Source of the DNA: an uncultured Myxococcales bacterium
Lineage (GTDB): Bacteria; Myxococcota_A; UBA9042
Reading direction: 5' to 3'
NCBI GenBank assembly: GCA_903896545.1
Contig: CAITYF010000162.1
Location: 1-39,171, forward strand
Length of the DNA stretch: 39,171 nt
Positions 25,065 to 32,632 of the stretch are shown here, piece by piece. The first letter of the stretch is position 1. Each line of letters starts with the position of its first letter. The translations under genes and the position numbers were made by a program. The notes beneath the pieces are model-generated. The model ran no database searches, was not told where the DNA came from, and saw only the letters and a list, made by a program, of their open reading frames with translations.

Positions 25065-25868
25065 TCAGAATGGCTTGCCCACGATCGTCTTCACGACCCA
25101 CTCTTGCGCCGTTCCGCTGGTCAGGCCGTGGCCGATCGCTGCGTTGAATTCCCAGGCTTTCTTGTCTTCTTCCGCGTCTTTGGGCGGCGCGAGGTCAAAT
25201 ACAGCAAACGCCAGATGCTCCTGCTGGCCGACGGGGGAGAATCCTTCGGACATCAAGCCGAGACCGGCGTAGTACTCGACGCCCAAGGCAAAGCCGCGCT
25301 GCGTGTTCCACGAGACCTTGCCACAGGGCTCGAATTCCGGCTTGAACCGATCCGGTCCCGTCAGCGCGTAGCCAAAGATGGGGTTGAGCGCCGCGGTCCA
25401 CACGCCGTTCGTCCACGCGACGATCGGGCGGAACTCGTTGGCCCAGCCGTACTGCTCAATCTCACCGGGCACGCGGCCTACTTCGACGTTGATGCCCAAG
25501 TGCACGGGCAATTTCAGGCGTTCGGGCACCACAAACTTGGCGCGCACCTTGGCTCCGGCCCAGCGCGCACCGGCGTCGGGGTGCACCAGAAACTGCAAGT
25601 ACGCGCCAAATTCCAGCCAGTCGGTCACGCCGATCGCCGGCTCCAGCGTCATGCGCGCGGACTGGTGTGCCGGCACTTCCCCAGGATATTCGGGTGTTTT
25701 CGCGCCCAGAATCGTGTAGCTGCCGTGCACTTCCAGCCCAAACTGCCCAGGCGCGGCGACGTCGTCGTCGTAGACCTGGATCTCAAACCGATCGATCGCG
25801 TGTGCGGGTAGGGCGTTCAGTGTCGTGCAGATCGTTAGAATCAAAAGCCAAAGTCGCGAAGTGGACAT
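25065..25868 (-). CDS. Predicted outer-membrane beta-barrel protein
   Basis: A 267-residue protein with a signal peptide (MSTSRLWLLILTICTTLNALPAHA, cleaved near residue 24). The rest alternates short hydrophobic strands and turns with aromatic girdles: 'QFGLEVHGSYTIL', 'WLEFGAYLQFLV', 'AKVRAKFVV', 'VHLGINVEVG', 'GFALGVEYYAGLG', 'HLAFAVFDL'. This is typical of small outer-membrane barrels of the transporter/phenol-degradation MetA-like type. The C-terminal Phe (VGKPF) fits insertion by the BAM complex. The promoter at 25906-25933 carries a perfect palindrome in its spacer, so the gene is probably repressed by a dimeric regulator. It lies 177 bases upstream of the nitrogenase-like operon on the same strand, so a shared function is plausible but unproven. 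Confidence 0.82.
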   Translation of the reverse strand: MSTSRLWLLILTICTTLNALPAHAIDRFEIQVYDDDVAAPGQFGLEVHGSYTILGAKTPEYPGEVPAHQSARMTLEPAIGVTDWLEFGAYLQFLVHPDAGARWAGAKVRAKFVVPERLKLPVHLGINVEVGRVPGEIEQYGWANEFRPIVAWTNGVWTAALNPIFGYALTGPDRFKPEFEPCGKVSWNTQRGFALGVEYYAGLGLMSEGFSPVGQQEHLAFAVFDLAPPKDAEEDKKAWEFNAAIGHGLTSGTAQEWVVKTIVGKPF

Positions 25869-25905
25869 GAGAATCGCCAGCCGCGGATTCGCTCCGCGTG
25901 CTTAT

Positions 25906-25933
25906 TGAATATGAAAGTCACTTTCAATGTCAA
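25906..25933 (-). promoter_or_regulatory. Promoter of the outer-membrane protein gene
   Basis: On the minus strand a perfect TTGACA (25933-25928), a 16-base spacer, then TATTCA (25911-25906). Transcription would start near 25899, about 30 bases before the ATG at 25868. Confidence 0.6.
25912..25926. promoter_or_regulatory. Perfect 7-1-7 palindromic operator
   Basis: The sequence tgaaagt-c-actttca is a perfect inverted repeat with a one-base centre. It fills the spacer between the -35 and -10 boxes, where a bound dimer would block RNA polymerase. Its 7-1-7 form with TGA/TCA ends resembles boxes of the Fur family (TGA-AAT-N-ATT-TCA type). The regulator is not in the window. Confidence 0.6.
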
Positions 25934-26009
25934 GCTGCGTTTGCCGGTAGCGACGTGCCGGGAGCGCTGCTAGACTCCTGCGCCGGGCGCGTGCCCGCAG
26001 CGCGTGGTC

Positions 26010-27785
26010 ATGCCGCATACCGATGTTGAACTACCGCAGATCGGCGAATTTCTGGCGCAATGGCGACTTGCGCAGGTCGTTCCAGAGGGCGCGCAGATCC
26101 GCCTGAGTCTGACGCGCGAGGCGCACGAGACAGTCCAGTTTCGAGTCGCGCGCTTGGGGCCCGGTGTCCGTCGCGGGCCGTTTGACATGACCGGTTTGTC
26201 GCTGACGTACGGGGAGACGAAGCTGTCCTTTGATGCGGTCGCGCCGCTGGGGAGCGCACTGCACGCGCGCTTGGCGCGGTTGCCGGTGCAGCCGCGATTG
26301 ATTCCCGATCTGTGGCGGCAGCAGTTGGCTCAACAGGTGGTCGCGCCTTTGGAATGGCACGTGCACGTGCGCGCCGAAGAGCCCGCCGACGCGGCGCTGC
26401 TGGCGGCGTTGGACCCCCAAGTTCTGCACGCGGTTACGCTCTTCGCCGCGCCTGCAGTGCGCCAGCAGGCGACGTTGCTGGCGGAAGAACTGCACGCGCG
26501 CGGTATCCGTCGCGTTCATCTGAGGGTGGAAGCGGTTCGGCAACCGGACCGCCTTGAAGTGCCGCGCGACGGCGCGTTGGAAGTTCCTGCTGCGGAGACG
26601 CCCGACGCACCGCTCGCGCCGATGACGGGCGAAAGTTCCTGGCAAGAGCGCGCGCGCCGGCACTTGTTGGGCCGCCCGGAACTGTCGCTGCGGCTGGGGC
26701 AATTGCTGGACGTTGCTGAGCTGCCGACTTGGCCGTGCACGTTACCGTGGACGCGGCTGGAAGTGGCACAGGGCGGAACGGTGGGGCCGTGCTGCGTCGA
26801 ATACCAAGCGCAGTCGCCTCTGGCCGATCCACGTCCGGCGACCGCACTCTGGAATGGTCCGACGATGCAGGCGTTTCGCCGCGCGATGCTGCCGTCCGAG
26901 GGCACGCCGTCGACGTGTCGCGCGACCTGCCCCGTGCTCGTCGGGCAAAGCCAAACGGCTGCGGACGTTCGTCTGCGCGGTGGTCCGGCGCGCGCGTTGG
27001 ATAGCCAAATCGCGGTCATCGAGGACATGCTTGCCGGCCAAACGCAGGTACGCGGCTCGCCGCTGGCGGTGTGTCTGGCTACGACGTCGTTTTGCAACTA
27101 CGACTGTCTGATGTGTCCCTGTGGTGCGGAGGGGAAGCTGAGCGATCAACTCCCCGACGCGTTTTATGACGACCTGCAAACGCTTTTGCCCGGCGTGCTG
27201 ATTCTGGAGGCCAATGGCGGTGAGCCGCTGGCTTCGCCGACATTTCGCGCGTTTCTGGAATCACTCGATGCCGCGCGGCTGCCGCAGTTGCAGGTGAACC
27301 TCATCACGAACGGTTCCTATCTGACGCCCAAGCAGCTGGAAAAACTCGCGCGCGTGCCGTTTGGCAACCTGACCTTGAGCCTGAACGCTGCGAGTCCTGA
27401 GACGTATCTGCTGGTCAACCGCGGGCTGCCGTTTGCCCGGACTCGCGCGCATTTGGACGACCTGTTGGCCAGGCAAAAAGCTGGGATGCGCGGTGAAGTG
27501 ACGTACAGCATGGTGATTCTGAAGCAGAACGTACACGAAATCGAAGCATTTTGCGAGCTTGTGCTGAACGACGGCGTACATCTGCGCTACATGCTGCCGT
27601 TTCGCAACCGCAACGACAGCAGCTTGCTCACGGACCGCGCCGCGATGCTTCAAGCGTTTTCGGCCCTGCAGCGCGTGGCGACGCGGCTCATTGCGCTTGG
27701 TCGGGGCCACGAGGCGCGCGATGCGCTGACCAGCGCGCACATCTTGCTCGGACGATTGGATGCACGGTTGCTGGCGCCGCTCTGA
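26010..27785 (+). CDS. Radical SAM protein with N-terminal SPASM-like domain
   Basis: The 591-residue protein has the radical SAM motif C-x3-C-x2-C at Cys362, Cys366 and Cys369 ('TSFCNYDCLMCPCG'), followed by 'GGEP' (403-406), 'NLITNGSYLT' and 'LTLSLNAASPETY'. Unusually, the SPASM-like cysteine domain comes first: Cys243 ('WPCTLPW'), Cys261/262 ('GTVGPCCVEY'), Cys303 and Cys307 ('STCRATCP'), with 'ALWNGPTMQAFRRAML' between them. The first 230 residues form a further domain I do not recognise. Auxiliary clusters of this type occur in peptide-modifying enzymes and sporulation or sugar-cofactor enzymes, but no precursor peptide is seen nearby. The start ATG at 26010 (or GTG at 26004) has no clear ribosome site. 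It is divergent from the outer-membrane protein gene, and its stop lies in a palindrome shared with the next gene's stop. Confidence 0.85.
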   Translation: MPHTDVELPQIGEFLAQWRLAQVVPEGAQIRLSLTREAHETVQFRVARLGPGVRRGPFDMTGLSLTYGETKLSFDAVAPLGSALHARLARLPVQPRLIPDLWRQQLAQQVVAPLEWHVHVRAEEPADAALLAALDPQVLHAVTLFAAPAVRQQATLLAEELHARGIRRVHLRVEAVRQPDRLEVPRDGALEVPAAETPDAPLAPMTGESSWQERARRHLLGRPELSLRLGQLLDVAELPTWPCTLPWTRLEVAQGGTVGPCCVEYQAQSPLADPRPATALWNGPTMQAFRRAMLPSEGTPSTCRATCPVLVGQSQTAADVRLRGGPARALDSQIAVIEDMLAGQTQVRGSPLAVCLATTSFCNYDCLMCPCGAEGKLSDQLPDAFYDDLQTLLPGVLILEANGGEPLASPTFRAFLESLDAARLPQLQVNLITNGSYLTPKQLEKLARVPFGNLTLSLNAASPETYLLVNRGLPFARTRAHLDDLLARQKAGMRGEVTYSMVILKQNVHEIEAFCELVLNDGVHLRYMLPFRNRNDSSLLTDRAAMLQAFSALQRVATRLIALGRGHEARDALTSAHILLGRLDARLLAPL

Positions 27786-27797
27786 CCGATCGGTCAG
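27782..27797. repeat. 16-bp perfect palindrome spanning two convergent stop codons
   Basis: The sequence ctgaccgatcggtcag is a perfect palindrome. It contains the TGA of the radical SAM gene (27783-27785) and the TGA of the opposing lipoprotein gene (27796-27794). The form TGACCG-NN-CGGTCA is like TetR-type operators, though a regulatory site here would be unusual. Confidence 0.6.
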
Positions 27798-30700
27798 TTC
27801 GCCTTCCACGTGAGCGCGTAGCCGCCGCACATGTTGGCTGCCGCGGAGTTCTTGGGAATCACTTGAATCGTCACGATGCCGCCGTCGTCGCCCAGGCCGC
27901 CGAGGGAACAGGTGTCGTTGTGGCGGACGTGCTCGTTCGCCGTGCCGGAGTTGGTTGAGCAGCAGCCGTATTGGCCGTTGGGGCCTCCGCCGGTCTTTTG
28001 CCCGACGTCGCAGGCGACCACGGTGCTGTCCTGCTGGCCGCTGTTGCAGCGGAACCACACACACAAGTCGTAGTCGGCGGCGAGTCCGGTGAGGCTGACG
28101 TCCGGGTAGATGGAGCAAAACAGCTGGTCGCTCGCTGCGTAGTGATAAAAATCGATGTCCATCGCCGGGCTAATCGAGGCGCCCAAGCCGCTGGAGCCCT
28201 CGCAGTCGGTCTTGGTGCCGAGGTTGTAACCGTCGGGACTGTTGTTGTTCTCGTACGCGTCGTAGATCGGCTGGCCGGTGCACTTGCCGCCGCTGCACAC
28301 GTCTGTCTTGGTGCACGTCGAGTTGTCATTGCAGGGGTTGCCGTCACCGGCGGCGGAGATTTGGCACTTGCCGCCGCCGCAATAACTGACGCTACAGGGA
28401 TCGCCCGTGGGTTTGCAGACGAGCGCCGTGCCGCTGCACTTGCCCGCGCCGTCGCAGTGGTCGTCGAGCGTGCAGCCGTCGCCGTCCGTGCAGGCGACAG
28501 TGGACGCGAAGTACTGGAGCGTACAGCCCGTCGTCGCCGGATCGCACACGCCTACCGCGCAGACGCCGTCCAAACTACTGCAGTTCACGGCCGTGCCCAC
28601 GCACAGGCCCGCCACGCACTTGTCGTTGAATGTGCAGCCGTTGCCATCGTTGCAGCCGACGCTGCCCAGCTTGGGCGTGACCAAGCAAACGCCGTCTTTG
28701 CACGCGCCAGTACCACAGTCGTTGTCCATTTGGCTGCAGTTCAGTGTCGTGCCGACGCACTTGGTGCCCACACACGCGTCGTTCAACGTGCACGCGTCGC
28801 CGTCGTCGCACCCGCCGACTTTGGGGACCGCAGTGCATGTGCCGTTCTGGCAGGTGCCAACCGTGCAAGCGGTGTCAAACGGGCTGCAGTCCTTCGCGGT
28901 GCCGACGCACTTGCCCGCGGTGCAGTGATCGGATGCGGTGCAGACATCGCCATCGTCACACGGCGAGTTCTTGGGCGTCACGACGCACGTGCCGGTCGAT
29001 TTCTCGCAGGCCGCCGTTCCGCACGCGCTGGAGAGCGCCGAGCAATCCTTAGGACCGCCGCCCTGACACTTACCGCCGCTGCAGGTCTCGCCGACCGTGC
29101 AGAGATCGCCGTCTTCGCACGGTTTGCCTGGCGCGGCGCTGAACTGGGTTTGGCTCGTTCCCGGGATGCACTGTTTGCACGGATCGCCGGGGCTCGCATC
29201 GCCGGCGCTGTAGCAGACGCCGCCGACTTCGCACTTGGCCGGGTCGATCGCGTGACCGCAGCCGCCTTGCGCGGTGCACGTGTCGATGGTGCACGGATCG
29301 CCGTCGTCGGGGCAGCTCTGACCGTTCAGCGTCGCCAAGTGGGTACAAACGCCGTTCTTGCACGTGTCGGCGGTGCAGGGCAGGCCGTCATCGGCGCAAA
29401 CCGCACCGTAGGGCTTGGCGGGGTGCTGGCAAGTGCCGGTTTGGCAGAGGTCATCGGTGCACGGCAACCCGTCGTCGGCACAAGGCGAGTTTGCAACCAA
29501 CGCCGGGTGCGTGCACTTGCCGCCCGCGCACAGGTCGTTTGTGCAGGCGATGCCGTCGTCCGCGCAGGTCGTTTCCGTTGTCGCCGCGGGGTGCTGGCAC
29601 GCGCCGCCCACGCACAGGTCGTCGGTGCACACGTTGTTGTCGCTCGTGCAGGTCACGTCCGCGGCGACCGGGACGTGGGCACACGCGCTGGCCTTGCACA
29701 CGTCCTGCGTGCACGCGTTGTTGTCGTCAGCGCACGGCGGGTCAAACGGGTCGTCCGTGTGCACGCAGGTGCCGTCCAAGCAGCCGTCCAACGTGCAAGT
29801 GTTCCCGTCGTCTTTGCACGTCGCGCCGTCCCCCATGCTCAGGTGGCTGCAAGCGCCCTCCGCGCACGCGTCGATCGTGCACGAGTTTCCGTCATCCGTG
29901 CACGCTTCCTGGTTGTTCGTGTGCGTGCAGCCGCCTGACGCATCGCAGCCGTCGGTTGTGCACGGGTTGCTGTCATCGCACTTGGTTGATTGCCCTTTGC
30001 ACTTGCCGTTTAGGCAGATGTCGCTGTCTGTGCACGCGCTGCCGTCGTCGCACGGCGGTCCGCTGTCTGGGATCTGCCCGCACGAGCCGTCCGACCCACA
30101 AATGCCGGTCGTGCACGGGTTGTTGTCGTCGCAGAGGCCTTCGTCGATGTTGCCGTCGCAGTTGTCGTCCACGCCGTTGCACGTCTCCGCGGCAGGCGTC
30201 GAAGCGTTGCACAGCGGCACAGCGTCCTGACAGCCGGTGATGACGCCTGTACAGGTGCCGAGCGCGTTGCTGTTGCTGCATGCCGACTTGCCGCTGACGT
30301 CGTCGGTTTGGCCGTTGCAGTCGTCGTCCACGCCATTGCACGTTTCCGCTGCCGGCGTCGGCGCGTCGCACAAGCCCAGGCCGTCCGCGCTGCACACGCG
30401 CTGACCCGAGCAGCTGCCCGCAGCGTTGCTCGTGACGCACGGCACTTTTTGACCCGCGCCGATGGCCTCTGGCGTGCACAAACAGCTGCCGCTCAATGGG
30501 CGACATTGGGGCGACGACTGGCCGCTGACCGGCTCATTCACCGTTTCACAGACAAAACCGGTGGGGCACGAGGCCGCGTCGCTCAAGCTGCACGTCACGC
30601 TGCAGAACTTGTCGCTGGCGTTTTCGCTCACGCACCAGTTGGTGCTGCTGCTCGCGGTTTTGCATGCACTCTTCTCGACGCAAGGTGCACACAGCACTGC

Positions 30701-31000
30701 AAATGGCCCTGTGACATCGGAAATTGACGGGACATCCGCCTTGGCCGCATCGTCGGCCGCGTCGCCATCGGACACGGCCGCGTCAGTGCCGATGTCAGGC
30801 TTGTCCGCATCGGTCAACGGCGGCGCGTCGGACTTTTTGCTGTCCGGCTGATTCAGCATGACGTCGTTCGGATCCAGGGCGTCCGCACCCGTGCCCGATC
30901 CGTCGCCGTTCGTCGCGGGATTGGAGCAGGCGACCAAGACGGCCAACAGCGCAAGCAAACGCCGCGGCGCGCGGATTCCAGCGAATTGCATCCTGATCAT
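27794..31000 (-). CDS. Large cysteine-rich lipoprotein with MopE-like motifs and a PPC-like C-terminus
   Basis: The 1068-residue protein starts with a signal peptide and a canonical lipobox LVAC (Cys25). After an acidic linker comes a Cys-rich globular segment, then two MopE-type metal-binding motifs ('ETCNGVDDDCNG' and 'ETCNGVDDNCDG'). Next come about two dozen short units of the type C-DDG-C-T-D-C-G-C-H, similar to but distinct from those of the other giant lipoprotein. The last 150 residues ('DAYENNNSPDGYNLG', 'DIDFYHYAASDQL', 'DYDLCVWF') resemble a bacterial pre-peptidase C-terminal (PPC) domain. AAGGGGA seven bases before the ATG at 31000 supports this start; the frame continues upstream to 31240 without support. 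Likely anchored at the cell surface; metal binding through the MopE motifs is inference. Overlapping plus-strand frames are shadows. Confidence 0.87.
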   Translation of the reverse strand: MIRMQFAGIRAPRRLLALLAVLVACSNPATNGDGSGTGADALDPNDVMLNQPDSKKSDAPPLTDADKPDIGTDAAVSDGDAADDAAKADVPSISDVTGPFAVLCAPCVEKSACKTASSSTNWCVSENASDKFCSVTCSLSDAASCPTGFVCETVNEPVSGQSSPQCRPLSGSCLCTPEAIGAGQKVPCVTSNAAGSCSGQRVCSADGLGLCDAPTPAAETCNGVDDDCNGQTDDVSGKSACSNSNALGTCTGVITGCQDAVPLCNASTPAAETCNGVDDNCDGNIDEGLCDDNNPCTTGICGSDGSCGQIPDSGPPCDDGSACTDSDICLNGKCKGQSTKCDDSNPCTTDGCDASGGCTHTNNQEACTDDGNSCTIDACAEGACSHLSMGDGATCKDDGNTCTLDGCLDGTCVHTDDPFDPPCADDNNACTQDVCKASACAHVPVAADVTCTSDNNVCTDDLCVGGACQHPAATTETTCADDGIACTNDLCAGGKCTHPALVANSPCADDGLPCTDDLCQTGTCQHPAKPYGAVCADDGLPCTADTCKNGVCTHLATLNGQSCPDDGDPCTIDTCTAQGGCGHAIDPAKCEVGGVCYSAGDASPGDPCKQCIPGTSQTQFSAAPGKPCEDGDLCTVGETCSGGKCQGGGPKDCSALSSACGTAACEKSTGTCVVTPKNSPCDDGDVCTASDHCTAGKCVGTAKDCSPFDTACTVGTCQNGTCTAVPKVGGCDDGDACTLNDACVGTKCVGTTLNCSQMDNDCGTGACKDGVCLVTPKLGSVGCNDGNGCTFNDKCVAGLCVGTAVNCSSLDGVCAVGVCDPATTGCTLQYFASTVACTDGDGCTLDDHCDGAGKCSGTALVCKPTGDPCSVSYCGGGKCQISAAGDGNPCNDNSTCTKTDVCSGGKCTGQPIYDAYENNNSPDGYNLGTKTDCEGSSGLGASISPAMDIDFYHYAASDQLFCSIYPDVSLTGLAADYDLCVWFRCNSGQQDSTVVACDVGQKTGGGPNGQYGCCSTNSGTANEHVRHNDTCSLGGLGDDGGIVTIQVIPKNSAAANMCGGYALTWKAN

Positions 31001-31105
31001 CGGCTGTTCCCCTTGCGTCAATCCGTTCACCCGCGCAGCTTGCCAGATTTCTCGCGTCCCGGCCATGCACCCCCGCACGCTGCTTGGACAACCTTGCGAC
31101 ATCGC

Positions 31106-31133
31106 TTGACAGACCCGACGCGTCCCGTAGCCT
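31106..31133 (+). promoter_or_regulatory. Promoter of moeA
   Basis: Perfect TTGACA (31106-31111), a 16-base spacer, then TAGCCT (31128-31133). The leader to the GTG at 31173 would be about 32 bases. Confidence 0.5.
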
Positions 31134-31172
31134 CGCTCTCCGCTGCTCCTGCAGCCAACCGGAGTGCGCCTC

Positions 31173-32411
31173 GTGCAGCCCAAACCGCCCCATGAACCGC
31201 CGCTGTCGGTTGAAGACGCGTTAGCGCGTGTGCTCGCCACGATTCAGCCGTTGGCGACGGAGCATCTGGATCTCCTGTCTGCACATCAGCGCGTGCTGGC
31301 CGAGGAAATTCGCGCAGACGCCGACGTACCGGCGTTTGACCGGTCGGCGATGGACGGGATCGCGGTTCGATCGTCCGACGCGCTGCCTCAGGCGATTCTC
31401 ATGCAACTGGGCGAGAGCGCTGCGGGTACGCCGTTTGTCGGGCAGGTGACGCCAGGTCATTGCGTGCGGGTCATGACGGGCGGCGTGGTGCCGGAAGGCG
31501 CGGACGCCGTGGTGCCGGTGGAGCGGATCGAGCGACTCGACGCCCTCACATACCGCCTGCTGGACGCGGCACGACCTGAGCAGAACGTGGCGCGGCAAGG
31601 CAGCGAAGTGCGCCGGAGTGAAGTCGTGCTGCAGTCCGGCTTGCGGCTCAACGGTGCGCGTTTGGGCGTTCTGGCGACGTACGGGCACGATCGCGTGCAG
31701 GTGGCGCGGCGTCCAATTGTGGCGCTCTTGCCGACGGGAAACGAAATCGTGCCGGTGCACGTCCAGCCTGCGCGGGGACAGGTGCGCGATGCCAACCGTC
31801 ACGCGCTCACCGGTTTGCTGCTGGACGCCGGCGCGGAGGTTCGGCAACACCCAGTCGCCGCTGACGAACGGCAGGCGCTCACAGCCGCGATCGCGGCCGC
31901 TTGGGAAGAAGCGGATGTTCTGGTCACCTCGGGCGGAGTGTCCGCGGGGGATTACGACCTCGTCCCGCCGGTTTTGGCTGAATTGGGCGCAACCTTACAT
32001 TTTCACAAGATCGCGATCAAACCTGGGCGTCCGCTGCTTTTCGCCACGCGTGTGCACGGCGGTCGCACGCAGTACGCCTTTGGCTTGCCGGGAAATCCGG
32101 TTTCCTCTTACGTTTGCTGTGCGTTGTTTGTCGTCCCTGCGCTTCTGGGACTGCAAGGCGCGCCGTCGGCTTGGCAACGCCTAACCTTGCCGTCGCGCAC
32201 GGCGTTGCCGACGACGGGACCGCGCGCGGAGATCCTTCCCGCGACCCTGTTCAGCACGCCAGAAGGCGCTTCCGCTGCCGTTGAATTGCTGAGCAGTTCG
32301 GCTGACTTGACCCGATTCTCCCGCGCCGATTGGTTCGCCTACCGCCCCCCTCACGCACCGTCTATTGAGGCAGGCGCCAGCGTTTGCCTCTTCGCTTCGC
32401 CAAGGCCGTGA
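31173..32411 (+). CDS. moeA: Molybdopterin molybdenumtransferase MoeA
   Basis: MoeA inserts molybdate into adenylylated molybdopterin in the cytoplasm to give the molybdenum cofactor. The 412 residues match the family length. Motifs in order are 'VPAFDRSAMDGIAVRS' (domain III start), 'VMTGGVVPEGADAVV', 'LLPTGNEIV', 'VTSGGVSAGDYDLV' (the MPT-binding MoaB-like fold) and 'FGLPGNPVSSYVC'. The start is a GTG at 31173, eight bases after GGAG at 31161-31164; a GTG at 31164 overlaps that ribosome site and is less likely. It is divergent from the cysteine-rich lipoprotein gene and is a single transcription unit. No other moa, mob or mod gene is seen in the window. Confidence 0.95.
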   Translation: MQPKPPHEPPLSVEDALARVLATIQPLATEHLDLLSAHQRVLAEEIRADADVPAFDRSAMDGIAVRSSDALPQAILMQLGESAAGTPFVGQVTPGHCVRVMTGGVVPEGADAVVPVERIERLDALTYRLLDAARPEQNVARQGSEVRRSEVVLQSGLRLNGARLGVLATYGHDRVQVARRPIVALLPTGNEIVPVHVQPARGQVRDANRHALTGLLLDAGAEVRQHPVAADERQALTAAIAAAWEEADVLVTSGGVSAGDYDLVPPVLAELGATLHFHKIAIKPGRPLLFATRVHGGRTQYAFGLPGNPVSSYVCCALFVVPALLGLQGAPSAWQRLTLPSRTALPTTGPRAEILPATLFSTPEGASAAVELLSSSADLTRFSRADWFAYRPPHAPSIEAGASVCLFASPRP

Positions 32412-32415
32412 ATTC

Positions 32416-32444
32416 TTGACACGGACGGGTGGCGTGAGTACTGT
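32416..32444 (+). promoter_or_regulatory. Promoter of the 379-residue lipoprotein gene
   Basis: Perfect TTGACA (32416-32421), a 17-base spacer, then TACTGT (32439-32444). It begins right after the moeA stop. The leader to the ATG at 32633 would be about 180 bases, long enough to carry regulation, but I see no known riboswitch in it. Confidence 0.55.
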
Positions 32445-32632
32445 ATTGCACTTGACGAGAGGCTCAGACCTTTCGCCGGCTTGCACGGGTCTGTGATCCG
32501 CGCAAGGTGAATGTGCTCTGATCCCGCCAAGAACGATGGCGAACGAGCCGCGCAGGACTGAAGCCAGGTCGGCCAAGGAAAGCGCGGGTATGTGAGAGGC
32601 CAAACCCGGCCACGACTATGGGGAGTCCACTA

